Part shown: in pieces, positions 1 to 8,936 of the stretch | How the letters are laid out: every line of letters begins with the position of its first letter | Numbering within the stretch: the stretch's first letter is position 1 | Assembly: GCF_020524045.1 (NCBI RefSeq) | Contig: NZ_JAIVKL010000008.1 | Location: forward strand, 62,001-126,000 | From: Metabacillus litoralis | GTDB lineage: Bacteria > Bacillota > Bacilli > Bacillales > Bacillaceae | DNA: 64,000 nucleotides | Direction of reading: 5' to 3' | Notes under the pieces: generated by a model | What the model saw: only the letters and a program-made list of their open reading frames with translations | What the model was told of the DNA's origin: nothing | Database searches by the model: none | Program-made: the position numbers and the translations under genes

Positions 1-1
1 A

Positions 2-121
2 GATTGGTCAGCTTTAATGGATGTAGTACCTGGTATGGAAAAGGCATTATGGTTTTTGACAATTGTTTCGATCATACTAAATATAGCACCTATACTTTTA
101 GAATTAAAACGAAAGAAATAA
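2..121 (+). CDS. C-terminal end of a membrane protein (5' part outside window)
   Basis: Only the last 39 codons are present. The frame is open from base 2 and stops at TAA 119-121. The peptide contains one hydrophobic stretch (roughly ALWFLTIVSIILNIAPILL) followed by a basic tail ELKRKK, as expected for the last transmembrane helix of an inner-membrane protein with a cytoplasmic end. Too little is left to name the family. It could also be a chance frame, but the hydrophobic-then-basic pattern argues for a real gene end. Confidence 0.45.
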   Translation, partial: DWSALMDVVPGMEKALWFLTIVSIILNIAPILLELKRKK

Positions 122-269
122 TAATCACTTATTGTCTCATTATTTATATAATATGCAATTAATGTGTAAGTCTTTATGTATGATACTATCTAATTTATTA
201 CTCAAATAATAGATTAGTGGATTAGAAGGATAAGAAGCATTGTGATGATAAAAATGAAAGGTGAAAAAA

Positions 270-1037
270 ATGGATAAAATTAGAGAAATGATAGAAGAAA
301 AAGACGAAAAAATTGCACAGCTAGAAAGACAATTAAGAGAATTAAATGAAGCACAACAACAAAGTGCTGCGACTATTTCGGTAGGTCAAAACTCAAGATA
401 TTTATCTTCACCGCAAGGAATATCTAAATCTTTCTTGAATTTTGGTAGATTGAAGAATTTTTTAATTATTGCCATCGTTATTTTTTTAGCTCTAGTCATC
501 GCTTTAGGAGGAACCCGGTTATTTGCGGACAGTACCTCCAAACAAGAGTCTGTCACGTTTGTTGAACGTGTACAAGAGCTAGCCACTTTGGCAACTGCTG
601 AGGCTCATATGAAAGAGGTTCTACACCAAGAGGATAATAAGAAGTTCTTGAATATCAATTTACCAGGAACAAAGCGAGAAGTTTTATTAGTTGTACCTGC
701 AACGGTTATTGCAGGTGTTGATTTGAAAGGGATTACTTCTAATGACATGGTTATTAATGAAGAAACAAAAGAAATAGATATTACTCTTCCTCATGCAGAG
801 ATTATCCAGGAACCATCAGTACAGATGGATAAAATACAAGCCTTGGACAAAAATGGGCTTTTCCGTGATGATGTGAAAATGGATGAGGGATTTGAGTTGG
901 CCGCAGAAGCACAAGAGAAAATTCGTCAAGGAGCCATCTCTAGTGGTTTACTAGATTCTGCAGAGAAAAATGCAGAAAAAGTGTTAAAGGAATTTTTTAA
1001 GAATGATGGTTATACGGTAAATGTCACGTTTAACTAA
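270..1037 (+). CDS. DUF4230 family membrane-anchored protein
   Basis: About 255 residues. Residues 1-35 are charged and heptad-like (coiled coil), residues about 63-80 form one transmembrane helix (FLIIAIVIFLALVIALG), and the rest is an extracytoplasmic domain with the LATLATAE...PGTKREVLLVVPATVIAGVDL pattern of DUF4230 proteins. Their function is not established. I place the start at ATG 270 because AAAGGTG at 256-262 gives a 7-base spacing; an in-frame GTG at 261 is possible but would lie inside that site. The gene stands alone on the plus strand. The family call rests on remembered sequence pattern, so it is probable rather than certain. Confidence 0.75.
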   Translation: MDKIREMIEEKDEKIAQLERQLRELNEAQQQSAATISVGQNSRYLSSPQGISKSFLNFGRLKNFLIIAIVIFLALVIALGGTRLFADSTSKQESVTFVERVQELATLATAEAHMKEVLHQEDNKKFLNINLPGTKREVLLVVPATVIAGVDLKGITSNDMVINEETKEIDITLPHAEIIQEPSVQMDKIQALDKNGLFRDDVKMDEGFELAAEAQEKIRQGAISSGLLDSAEKNAEKVLKEFFKNDGYTVNVTFN

Positions 1038-1383
1038 TAGGACAGGCCTTGCCTTTACTAGGGGCTATAGAGGTTTATCAAATTTCAGTTATTTTTGGAC
1101 TCTTTGCTATTGTGTGGTTGCACTAGATTTCAACTAAAGGAAATACCCACCCATTCTTAGATTTTCATAGTGGTCAACAAGCTAAGAAGGTTTTTTTCCT
1201 AGCTTAACGGGCTATAGCTTCATCTCTAATCTATCATTCTAGCCAAGAGGACTCCTTCCTCAAAAATTCGTTAAAATTTTAGGTGGGAGGTGAATTGGCG
1301 GTTTTGAGTTTTCCTACTGGGATGGTTATAACAATTATGGTAATATACCCTTATGCGAACTAGCGTTTGGGTTTGAGAATCAA
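1038..1383. other. Intergenic stretch with possible gene debris
   Basis: No convincing gene. A short open stretch at about 1041-1125 translates to a hydrophobic peptide (GQALPLLGAIEVYQISVIFG) that ends at TAG and has no start, so it may be the tail of a lost membrane protein. A hairpin (AAGCTAAGAAGG, T-run, TCCTAGCTT) lies at about 1178-1206. Together with the chimeric remnant just downstream this looks like a zone of gene decay. Confidence 0.35.
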
Positions 1384-1620
1384 ATGGTAAACTACAAAAC
1401 AATGCACATTTGGGTCCAAAAAGGTCATCGCATGCATGGATATTTTCAAGAAATCTGTCTAAACGCAAAGAACATGCACAACACGACCAACTTTTATATC
1501 CGGCAGATTTTTACCGGTTTAACTCAAGAGTATTTAGGACATAGATCAACAGAAACGACACTTAGATATGCAAAGATTACTCATGAGCGAAAGCGAGAGC
1601 AGCATAAAAAAAGTATTTGA
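1384..1620 (+). pseudogene. Chimeric remnant: TnpB-like N-terminus joined to tyrosine recombinase C-terminus
   Basis: A 78-codon frame made of two unrelated parts. The first 45 or so residues (CLNAKNMHNTTNFYIRQ) look like the N-terminal region of IS200/IS605-type TnpB proteins, where the motif is usually LY-N-x-x-x-Y-x-x-RQ. The last 30 residues (LTQEYLGHRSTETTLRYAK) are the end of a phage-type integrase/XerC-like recombinase, including the GH of the HxLGH motif and the catalytic Tyr region (T-L-R-Y-A). Neither enzyme can be functional at this length. A deletion most likely fused two mobile-element genes. No credible ribosome binding site precedes it. Confidence 0.6.
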
Positions 1621-1686
1621 TTAGATACTGATAACCAGAAATTCCTAATATCTTTTGATTCATATTGTTTAATAAAGAATCTCTAA

Positions 1687-2175
1687 TTAAGACATATCAT
1701 AATCATTATTGAAAATACGTCTTATCACAGACATTGTAAATCTAACTAATAAAAATGAAAATGAGAGAGAATAAAATGTAGTTTTCCAATTCCATCCATT
1801 TTTATATTTAACAAGTCGTGTATTTTTTTCTAACCATAACTCAGTAATAGTCATCGGTATGCTGAAGTACAGAACTTTTAAAAGGCATTGAATGATGCGA
1901 GAATCCTTAGTTAATTGATTATAAAAGACACATATAATTGGAAATAGTATGTAATCAAATAACAAGCTTGTCTTAACTTGTTTTAGTAATCGAGTGGGGT
2001 ATTGAACAAACCCTCTTTTTACAACAAGTTGATCGACCAATGATGCATAATAACTTTTAATAAAGAAAACAAGGAGCCAGTCCTTTGCAAGTGGTTTTTT
2101 AATAATGTACACAAAAGAACTAATACCAAAGAAATATAGTGATTTGATAAGGTTTTTTTCAAATTTTTTACCCAA
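1687..2175 (-). CDS. CBO0543-like multi-pass membrane protein
   Basis: 162 residues, with about four hydrophobic segments and little else. The pattern KRGFVQYPTRL...SLLFDYILFPIICVFYNQLT resembles the CBO0543 family, common in spore-forming Bacilli and Clostridia and of unknown function. The ATG at 2175 is preceded by a purine-rich GGAGGTGCAAAACATT-type leader on the minus strand, giving a good ribosome binding site. Single-gene unit, no obvious partner. Family assignment is from remembered pattern. Confidence 0.65.
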   Translation of the reverse strand: MGKKFEKNLIKSLYFFGISSFVYIIKKPLAKDWLLVFFIKSYYASLVDQLVVKRGFVQYPTRLLKQVKTSLLFDYILFPIICVFYNQLTKDSRIIQCLLKVLYFSIPMTITELWLEKNTRLVKYKNGWNWKTTFYSLSFSFLLVRFTMSVIRRIFNNDYDMS

Positions 2176-2499
2176 TGTTTTGCACCTCCATAAAGATAGG
2201 TTATCTCTGATGCAGTAGTTTATACTAAGGACAATTCAAAATTAAATAACTAAACAGTGAATAAACAAGGCTCAATTTTGATATAAAGACTTGTTGCACC
2301 TACGTTTTTAAATATAAAGCTTCATTAGATTACTCCACTTATTGCTTTTTAAAGATGGATACTATAAGAATTACGATTTTATCAAGAATAATACAATTAA
2401 GAGAGGGTCCAAAGAATAACATTTTTGTAAGTACTTACAGCTTGACAAAGAAAAAATTGGAATTCGCATAAACGATAGAAAGACGGAAAATACCATATT

Positions 2500-2535
2500 T
2501 TTTACTGCACAGTACTAGGATACTGTGCAGTAAAA
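2500..2535. repeat. Perfect 15-bp inverted repeat with 6-base loop
   Basis: Left arm TTTTACTGCACAGTA (2500-2514), loop CTAGGA, right arm TACTGTGCAGTAAAA (2521-2535). The T-run sits outside the left arm, and on either strand the stem is followed by A-rich, not T-rich, sequence, so it is not a classical terminator. It could be an operator, a small mobile-element relic or an RNA hairpin. Confidence 0.75.
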
Positions 2536-2591
2536 CGATGTCTGTTTGTACTGACTTTGTGAAAAAAATGTACCTAAAAGTAACGAAAGCC

Positions 2592-2623
2592 AGTGTTCTA
2601 CAGGAACAGTCGCTTTTTCACTA
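2592..2623 (+). repeat. Copy 1 of a dispersed 32-bp intergenic repeat
   Basis: AGTGTTC...GAACAGTCGCTTTTTCACTA; matches 43093-43124 at 29 of 32 positions. The inner part AGTGTTC/GAACAGT is weakly palindromic. Both copies lie just upstream of genes or gene relics. Confidence 0.7.
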
Positions 2624-2756
2624 TCGAAGTAGACTTTATATTTTTTGCCAATAGCTAATAATGAATCTCCCAAACACTATTTCATTCTTTTCAATTATTA
2701 AACTCTGATACTATAATGGAAAGAGACTGAAAAAAACCAATAATAAGGTGCTATAG

Positions 2757-3446
2757 ATGAAAATATTACTTGTCGAAGATGATAAGACGATTGCAATGGG
2801 ACTTGACTATTCATTAAAGCAGGAAGAGTATGAAACGATTGTTTGCTACAATGTGGAAGAAGCAAAGAAGGTTATCAACCTGCAATTAAATGAATTAGAT
2901 TTATGTTTGTTCGATTTGTCTTTACCAGATGGAAGTGGCTATGAACTATGTGAGTTGGTGAAGAAAACTTCAGATAAACCTGTTATTTTTTTAACGGCTT
3001 TGGATGATGAAGTGAATGTGGTGATGGGGCTTGATATGGGAGCGGATGATTATATTACGAAGCCGTTTCGTGTTCGTGAGCTACTTTCGAGAATCAAGTC
3101 TGTGCTACGCCGTTATCATAAACAACCAACTACACAAGTGAAAAATATCATTGAAATCCAAAATATTCGTATCAATACATTAGAAGGTAAAGTGTACAAA
3201 AATGGCGAGGAAATGCTACTCACTGCGTTAGAGTATCGGCTTTTATTGATTTTTGCTAATCATGTAGGACAAATCCTTACAAGAACACAATTGTTAGATC
3301 GAATATGGGATGTAGCAGGTGATTTTGTGAATGATAATACATTGACAGTTTACATAAAAAGATTACGTGAAAAGCTAGAGGACGATCCTCAAAGTCCATC
3401 ATTAATTAAAACTGTACGTGGCATGGGCTATAAGGTTGGTGAGTAG
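2757..3446 (+). CDS. OmpR-family response regulator (BceR-like)
   Basis: 229 residues: receiver domain (1-115) with acidic pocket E7-D8-D9, phospho-acceptor D53, conserved T80 and K102, then a winged-helix DNA-binding domain ending TVRGMGYKV. Cytoplasmic transcription regulator phosphorylated by the kinase that overlaps its 3' end. The RBS AAGGTG precedes ATG 2757. Context (kinase without a sensor domain, ABC transporter next door) is that of Bce/Psd/Lia-neighbour detoxification modules that answer cell-wall-active peptides. Its likely targets are the GTGAC-N6-GTCAC elements in front of the ABC genes at 4490-4530. Confidence 0.9.
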   Translation: MKILLVEDDKTIAMGLDYSLKQEEYETIVCYNVEEAKKVINLQLNELDLCLFDLSLPDGSGYELCELVKKTSDKPVIFLTALDDEVNVVMGLDMGADDYITKPFRVRELLSRIKSVLRRYHKQPTTQVKNIIEIQNIRINTLEGKVYKNGEEMLLTALEYRLLLIFANHVGQILTRTQLLDRIWDVAGDFVNDNTLTVYIKRLREKLEDDPQSPSLIKTVRGMGYKVGE

Positions 3447-4452
3447 ATTGTTTCGAAACAAAGAAATCCAGGTTTTTCTTCTGAGTTTACTAGTCATTAC
3501 ATTTTTAGCAGCAATGTCTTCTTTTTTCTTTCTTTCAAGGGAAGCCACGGTTGTTGTTTTATTAACATCATTTATACTCATTTGTAGTTTTCTCATTTTC
3601 ACAAAATGGAGATACCAAGAAATCGAGAAGTTGTCGAGCTATTTACGTCGAATTTCAAACGGTGATTATAGCTTAGATCTCAGGGATAATTATGAAGGTG
3701 AACTTAGTATTTTAAAAAGTGATATCTACAAGGTGACATTAATGCTATCAGAGCATCACTCTTTATTACAAGAAGATAAAGTAAAGCTAACGAATGCCAT
3801 TTCAGATATTTCTCATCAATTGAAAACACCATTAACTTCGATGATGGTGATGGCTGATCTTTTAGGCGACGTGCAGCTTGATGAAATGAAACGACAGGAA
3901 TTTACGAACAATATTCGAGTACAGTTAGAACGAATTGATTGGCTCGTCACTTCTTTATTAAAGCTCTCAAAAATTGACGCTGGAACGGTCGCTTTTAAAA
4001 AAGATCATGTTTATGTTTGCGAATTAATAGAGCGTGCGATTCAACCTGTGTTAGTTCCTATGGATATTAAGCAGCAGGTTCTTAAAGTGAGTGGGAAAAA
4101 TGAAGTATCTTTTATTGGTGATTTTAACTGGACAGCTGAAGCGATTATAAATATATTGAAAAACTGTGTAGAGCATACAAAAGATGGTGGCACGATCTCT
4201 ATTTCGTTTTCAGAAAATGCGTTATTTACCGAATTGATCGTTTCAGATAATGGCGAAGGAATATCAAAGGAAGATCTACCTTATATATTTAAACGGTTCT
4301 ACAAAGGAAAAAATGCAGGTGAAGATAGTGTCGGAATTGGACTAGCAATGGCTTATGGTATGATCAAAAGTCAGCAAGGTGATATTGAAGTGAAGAGTAT
4401 ACATGGAGAAGGAACTGAGTTTATCATTAAGTTTTATAAACAAGTAATTTAG
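3439..4452 (+). CDS. Intramembrane-sensing histidine kinase (BceS-like)
   Basis: 337 residues from GTG 3439, which overlaps the regulator's stop by 8 bases (3439-3446) and has AAGG three bases upstream; an in-frame GTG at 3418 would need a longer overlap. Two transmembrane helices (about 12-32 and 37-54) are separated by only four residues, so there is no extracellular sensor domain. Then come the DHp domain with phosphorylatable His near 126 (SDISHQLKTPL), N box (NILKNCVEHT), G1 (DNGEGIS) and G2 (VGIGLAMAY). Kinases of this layout do not sense ligand directly but read the activity of the partner ABC transporter, which matches the genes immediately downstream. Confidence 0.88.
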   Translation: MSRLFRNKEIQVFLLSLLVITFLAAMSSFFFLSREATVVVLLTSFILICSFLIFTKWRYQEIEKLSSYLRRISNGDYSLDLRDNYEGELSILKSDIYKVTLMLSEHHSLLQEDKVKLTNAISDISHQLKTPLTSMMVMADLLGDVQLDEMKRQEFTNNIRVQLERIDWLVTSLLKLSKIDAGTVAFKKDHVYVCELIERAIQPVLVPMDIKQQVLKVSGKNEVSFIGDFNWTAEAIINILKNCVEHTKDGGTISISFSENALFTELIVSDNGEGISKEDLPYIFKRFYKGKNAGEDSVGIGLAMAYGMIKSQQGDIEVKSIHGEGTEFIIKFYKQVI

Positions 4453-4489
4453 TAGGAGGACGATCTGCTTCCATACTATCTATCTTAAT

Positions 4490-4533
4490 GTGACTAAAAT
4501 GTCACTTAGCTAGTCACTTTAATGTCATTTTAG
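4490..4533 (+). promoter_or_regulatory. Probable response-regulator binding sites upstream of ABC genes
   Basis: A perfect GTGAC-TAAAAT-GTCAC palindrome (4490-4505) is followed by a related TAGTCACTTTAATGTCA (4511-4527), giving two spaced TCAC/TGTCA boxes. BceR-type regulators bind comparable inverted TNACA/TGTNA boxes before transporter genes. A candidate -10 (TATACTAACT region, about 4538) and RBS follow before ATG 4579. Binding is inferred, the repeats are seen. Confidence 0.6.
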
Positions 4534-4578
4534 GCAGATATACTAACTGTAGAATGAAAAACATGGAGGAATATATCG

Positions 4579-5262
4579 ATGAATATTTTACAAATTGAAA
4601 ATCTGTCTAAAGTTTATGGCAAAGGTGAAACAGCAGTCAAAGCACTTGATGATGTATCTTTTTCTGTGAAAAAAGGAGAATTTGTGGCGATTATTGGTCC
4701 ATCAGGTTCTGGGAAATCAACTCTACTTCATCTTCTTGGAGGTGTAGATCGACCATCAAGTGGTAAGGTATTAATCAATAATACAGATATTTACAAGCTA
4801 AATGAAACACAACTAGCAATTTTCAGAAGAAGACAAATCGGTCTGATTTATCAGTTCTACAATTTAATTCCGATTTTAACAGTGGAAGAGAATATTACCC
4901 TGCCCATGCTGCTTGATGAGCACAAGGTAGATCCTGAGCAATTGAAAAACATTATAAACACGCTAGGTTTAGAAAAACGGTTAAATCATTTACCAAATCA
5001 GCTTTCAGGTGGTCAGCAACAGCGGGTTTCAATCGGACGTGCTTTAATCAGTAATCCTGCTATTATGTTAGCAGATGAACCAACTGGAAATTTAGATAGT
5101 AAAAACAGTGAAGAAATACTTGAACTTCTAAAAATGTTTAATAAAACATTTAACCACACATTAATTGTGATTACTCATGATGAACGGATTGCCCTTCAAG
5201 CTGATCGCGTGATTTCGATTGAAGACGGAAGGATTGCCATGGATGAGGTGATTCGTTCATGA
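4579..5262 (+). CDS. ABC transporter ATPase, MacB/BceA type
   Basis: 227 residues with Walker A (GPSGSGKST), Q-loop (YQFYNLIPILT), signature LSGGQQQRVSIGRAL, Walker B (IMLADEPTGNLD) and a switch His (THDE). This size and the 'F-Y-N-L' Q-loop are typical of ATPases that pair with FtsX-like permeases rather than with importers. It drives the permease whose ATG overlaps its last codon (ATGA, 5259-5262). The RBS GGAGGA lies 7-12 bases upstream of ATG. It probably forms both a resistance pump and the true sensor for the upstream kinase. Confidence 0.93.
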   Translation: MNILQIENLSKVYGKGETAVKALDDVSFSVKKGEFVAIIGPSGSGKSTLLHLLGGVDRPSSGKVLINNTDIYKLNETQLAIFRRRQIGLIYQFYNLIPILTVEENITLPMLLDEHKVDPEQLKNIINTLGLEKRLNHLPNQLSGGQQQRVSIGRALISNPAIMLADEPTGNLDSKNSEEILELLKMFNKTFNHTLIVITHDERIALQADRVISIEDGRIAMDEVIRS

Positions 5263-7850
5263 ACATAATCAACAAATTAACAATACGGCATCTTAAGGAA
5301 AATAAACGACGAACACTTGTCACCATTATTGGTGTTATTATATCTGTTGCGATGATCACAGCCGTTGCAACTCTTGGTGTATCTTTTTTAAACTTAATGA
5401 TTCGCGAAGATATCGCACAAAATGGTGAATGGCATGTTAAATATAAAAACGTGAATGCTGAGCAAATCGAAGCAATTGAAAGTAATAAAGAAACCGAAAA
5501 ATTCATGTTAAGTAGAGACTTGGGTTATGCAAATTTACCGAATTCTAAAAATTTAAGAAAGCCTTATTTATTTGTAAAAGAATATAACACAACAGCATTT
5601 GAACAATTTCACATTGAGGTATCAGAAGGACGTTTACCGAAAGCTGAAAACGAAGTTGTCATTTCTGATGAAATTGAAAATAATGCAGGTGTAAAGTATA
5701 AAATTGGTGATCAACTTACACTTGATATAGGGAACCGTATTGGTAACGGCGGAGAATCGAGACTTGATCAAACGGATGGGTTGATTAAGAATGAGGATGG
5801 AGTAGCGGAAGAACTTAAAATAACATCAACAAAAACCTTTACAATTGTTGGTACAATAAAACGTCCAACATGGGAGAATTCGTGGGCACCTGGCTACACA
5901 ATTATAAGTTATATTGATAAAAGCTTAGTAAGCAATACTGAAAAAGCAAATGCAATTGTTATGTTAAAGAAAGTGAAGGGTTCAATTTTTGAATCGACAA
6001 AAGAATTTGCTGAAAAACAAAACATAGAATCAATTGGGTATAATACCGAATTACTTCGTTACTATGGAGTAACGAAAAACGATAATTTACGAGTGACATT
6101 ATTCTCACTTTTAGGAATTATTATGATTGTTATAATTGTAGGCTCAGTTGCGTTAATTTATAATGCCTTTGCGATTAGTGTGTCAGAACGTTCAAGACAT
6201 TTAGGGATGCTTGCGAGTGTTGGTGCTACTAAAAAACAAAAGCGAAATTCTGTGTTTTTTGAAGGTGTAATTATTGGTGCTATAAGTATACCTATTGGTT
6301 TGGTTTCAGGGATTGGTGGGATAGCTGTTACCTTTTCCTTTATTAACTCTTATCTACAGGGAGCACTAAATATAGATGAAAAATTACAGGTAATTGTCAC
6401 ACCTGGTTCGATTATGGTTGCATGTGTTGTTTCCGTGATCACTATTTTTATCTCAACTTTTTATCCAGCAAAAAAGGCTTCAAAGGTGTCAGCCATTGAT
6501 GCTCTTCGTCAAACACAGGATATAAAATTAACAGGTAAAGCAGTGAAAACGTCAAGATTTGTACGCAAATTATTCGGTATCGAAGCGGAAATAGGTCTAA
6601 AAAACTTAAAAAGAAACAAGCGAAGATATCAAGCAACCGTTTTTTCTTTGGTTATTAGCATTGTCCTCTTTTTGGCTGTATCATTTTTCACAGAAAATAT
6701 TAAGAAATCACTGGAGCTTTCTCAAGGCGATAGTACCTCTGATATCCAAGTCTATGGATCTGAAAAAGGTTTAAAGGAGCTAGAACCTCTTACAAAAGTT
6801 GATTATGTAACAAAATCGGTCATGGTTAATGAAGTACTTGTCAATGCATTGATTGATTTAGATATGGCTTCAAACGAAATCCTTGAACTAGTGAAAGAGG
6901 ATGATTCAGCTCTTATTGATGGGAAATATCCTTATTTTACAACAATATATGGAATGGATAAAGATAGTTTTCGAGAATACGCAACTAGTATTGGCGCAGA
7001 TAGTGAGAGATTAGAACAATCTAAACAAAACAGTGCAATTATTATTGAAAAAATAAAATATGAAGACGCTGAATCTGGTAAATTTATTGAAACAAAAACA
7101 ATTAATGCAGATATCGGTCAAAAACTAGATTTATATGCGATAAATTATGAAGACACGGAAGATCGTGAGTTCTTATATAGTATTGAGATTGCTGCATTAA
7201 CGAATCATGCTCCAATGGGAGTGCAGTCAGCTAGTTTAGGTGGAATGATTATCATTGTCCCACAAGAAACTTTAGATAGACTTGTTGGTTCAAATACACA
7301 AACACAAAGTCTAATGCAACCCATTTTGTTTATGAATTCCTCTGATCCGTTGGGAACTCAAAAAATATTGGATGAAATGAATTTATCTAATGTGAATGTG
7401 TTTAATATACATGAAAGAAGACAAGAACAAGAACAAATGGTCCTTTTGTTATCAGTCTTCACATACGGATTTATTACGTTGATATCGTTAATTTCAATAG
7501 CCAATATCTTCAATACCATTTCAACAAGCATTTCGCTACGTAAACGTGAGTTTGCAATGCTTCGTTCAGTAGGTATGACACCAAAAGGCTTTAATAAAAT
7601 GATTAATTACGAAAGCATCTTTTATGGAATAAAGTCATTAACCTATGGACTTCCAATTAGCTTTATGATCATGTATTTCATGTATTTAGGATTAAAACAA
7701 ACCTTTGCATACGGCTTTGTTGTGCCATGGCTGAGTGTAGCTTTCTCAATCGTGATCATATTCATTATCGTTGGAACCGCGATGTTTTACTCTATTCAAA
7801 AAATTAAGAAAGAAAATATTATTGATGGATTGAAGCAAGAGAGTGTTTGA
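5259..7850 (+). CDS. FtsX-domain ABC permease with two extracellular domains
   Basis: 863 residues and two-fold internal repeat: TM helix near 18-38, extracellular domain about 40-275, three TM helices (about 280-400), then a second unit with a TM helix near 455-475, an extracellular domain about 480-705 and three TM helices near the C-terminus (ending about 840). Each half carries the FtsX pattern (SISLRKREFAMLRSVGMT; SVSERSRHLGMLASVGAT). BceB/PsdB permeases are about 650 residues with one large extracellular loop, so this is a longer, symmetric relative (MacB/LolC-like duplicated form). Translation is coupled to the ATPase by a 4-base overlap. Probable substrate: a membrane- or lipid II-associated peptide; not provable from sequence. 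Confidence 0.85.
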   Translation: MNIINKLTIRHLKENKRRTLVTIIGVIISVAMITAVATLGVSFLNLMIREDIAQNGEWHVKYKNVNAEQIEAIESNKETEKFMLSRDLGYANLPNSKNLRKPYLFVKEYNTTAFEQFHIEVSEGRLPKAENEVVISDEIENNAGVKYKIGDQLTLDIGNRIGNGGESRLDQTDGLIKNEDGVAEELKITSTKTFTIVGTIKRPTWENSWAPGYTIISYIDKSLVSNTEKANAIVMLKKVKGSIFESTKEFAEKQNIESIGYNTELLRYYGVTKNDNLRVTLFSLLGIIMIVIIVGSVALIYNAFAISVSERSRHLGMLASVGATKKQKRNSVFFEGVIIGAISIPIGLVSGIGGIAVTFSFINSYLQGALNIDEKLQVIVTPGSIMVACVVSVITIFISTFYPAKKASKVSAIDALRQTQDIKLTGKAVKTSRFVRKLFGIEAEIGLKNLKRNKRRYQATVFSLVISIVLFLAVSFFTENIKKSLELSQGDSTSDIQVYGSEKGLKELEPLTKVDYVTKSVMVNEVLVNALIDLDMASNEILELVKEDDSALIDGKYPYFTTIYGMDKDSFREYATSIGADSERLEQSKQNSAIIIEKIKYEDAESGKFIETKTINADIGQKLDLYAINYEDTEDREFLYSIEIAALTNHAPMGVQSASLGGMIIIVPQETLDRLVGSNTQTQSLMQPILFMNSSDPLGTQKILDEMNLSNVNVFNIHERRQEQEQMVLLLSVFTYGFITLISLISIANIFNTISTSISLRKREFAMLRSVGMTPKGFNKMINYESIFYGIKSLTYGLPISFMIMYFMYLGLKQTFAYGFVVPWLSVAFSIVIIFIIVGTAMFYSIQKIKKENIIDGLKQESV

Positions 7851-7872
7851 TCGTTAACAGGAATATAGACAG

Positions 7873-7912
7873 AGTACCTATCTCCAAAATTTTTTGGGGT
7901 AGGTACTTTTTT
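7873..7912 (+). terminator. Rho-independent terminator of the ABC operon
   Basis: AGTACCTATCTCCAAAA pairs imperfectly with TTTTGGGGTAGGTACT, followed by TTTTTT. It lies 23 bases after the permease stop and between convergent genes. Confidence 0.85.
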
Positions 7913-7919
7913 GGACAAT

Positions 7920-8270
7920 TTAAAGAAAATCATTCATCTTCAACTTGTTATAATACTCGTTCGCAAATTGTAATTGATTAATTAAAAGAGGTAAAGCCTC
8001 TTTTTCCCAAAACAATGTGCTAATCACACCACTTGACATCCCTCCATGGGAATATTTTTCTACCGACAAAGTTTCAATTTTCGTGCTAAATTCATGATTT
8101 GTCACTTCTTGAAAATGTTTTTTTAAAAGTTGTATAAATTGTGATGTTGAGCAGGGTAATGGAATCCTAGCAAAAGTGGTTTGAAGTTCGTTCCATAAAT
8201 ATGGATCACCTCTAAGTCCCCACTTATTAGGCTTTCGCTCAAAAATTATTGATACTGATGTATTCATCAT
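7920..8270 (-). CDS. Conserved hypothetical protein, 116 aa
   Basis: Soluble protein of about 116 residues, acidic/basic mix, no signal peptide or TM helix. The N-terminal pattern SIIFERKPNKWGLRGDPYLW is distinctive and reminds me of small conserved Bacillus proteins that sit beside toxin genes, but I cannot name the family. ATGATG start (8270 or 8267) is preceded on the minus strand by TAGGAG, a good ribosome binding site. It converges on the ABC operon and shares its terminator region. No partner gene on either side. Confidence 0.6.
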   Translation of the reverse strand: MMNTSVSIIFERKPNKWGLRGDPYLWNELQTTFARIPLPCSTSQFIQLLKKHFQEVTNHEFSTKIETLSVEKYSHGGMSSGVISTLFWEKEALPLLINQLQFANEYYNKLKMNDFL

Positions 8271-8618
8271 TTAACTCCTAACTTTTACAACAATTAAATC
8301 CTCTTTTTAGAATTCCTCAATAGCTCATAGTAATAGAGTTTTATGATATTCGCCATAGCCATATCCAAACAGTTTCGTATTAGAAGCAACATAGCAAAAC
8401 AATTAACAGTCTTATGTAATTTTTTTCGTATAAAGGATTTAATCATATACTAGTTGTATGGTTAAATATTGTATTATAAAAACACTGGATATTTATGTTA
8501 AAATTGAAGAGAAATGCTATTTATTTTAATTCAATCTTAATAATAAGATCAATCCATTAATTTAAAATAGTATATATATATGAATGTTTATCGTTTCTTC
8601 AACTAAGGGGTGAAGATA
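8271..8618. other. Intergenic region, no gene seen
   Basis: AT-rich region between two divergent genes. No open frame with a ribosome binding site. A TATAAAAA-like and a TATATATATG tract near 8472 and 8570-8582 could serve the downstream membrane protein, but no clear -35/-10 pair stands out. Confidence 0.4.
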
Positions 8619-8936
8619 ATGTTGTTTAAGTTGTTTTTTCTCGTATTTCTTGTTGGAATCATATATTTGTTGATAAGAGATTATAGGGTCATAAAAAATG
8701 AATTTAAAAATGATCCTAAATCCATGTTACTGGAACTTTTATTCATATCAGGTCTATTTATCTTTATTGCAGGTTTGTTCATTAATGACTATATAATTTC
8801 TAATGTAGCTGCAATTTTTTTACTTTTACTCTCTTTAAAGAATTTGGTGAATCTTTGGAAAACGAACAAACTTAAAGTGATTTATTGTATGGTCATGTTC
8901 ACTTTATTTTTTTCTGTACAAATCCTTTTAGATTAA
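8619..8936 (+). CDS. Small multi-pass membrane protein
   Basis: 105 residues with about four hydrophobic segments (LFFLVFLVGIIYLLI; LLELLFISGLFIFIAGLF; SNVAAIFLLLLSL; VIYCMVMFTLFFSVQILL). No charged soluble domain and no recognised family; the layout recalls small DUF3953-like membrane proteins. I choose ATG 8619 because AAGGGGTGA at 8604-8612 is spaced correctly for it, whereas the in-frame GTG at 8610 lies inside that site. It is a monocistronic unit of unknown function. Confidence 0.6.
   Translation: MLFKLFFLVFLVGIIYLLIRDYRVIKNEFKNDPKSMLLELLFISGLFIFIAGLFINDYIISNVAAIFLLLLSLKNLVNLWKTNKLKVIYCMVMFTLFFSVQILLD

Larger units (their letters stand above)
2176..2756. other. 580-bp intergenic region upstream of the two-component operon
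   Basis: I see no gene. It holds a perfect dyad at 2500-2535 and a dispersed 32-bp repeat at 2592-2623 (both listed separately). The last 60 bases should contain the promoter of the downstream response regulator: a TATAAT-like ACTATAATGG lies at about 2709-2718. Confidence 0.5.

Noticed and set aside
2500-2535. Rho-independent terminator
   Set aside because: T-run lies on the wrong side of the stem on both strands.
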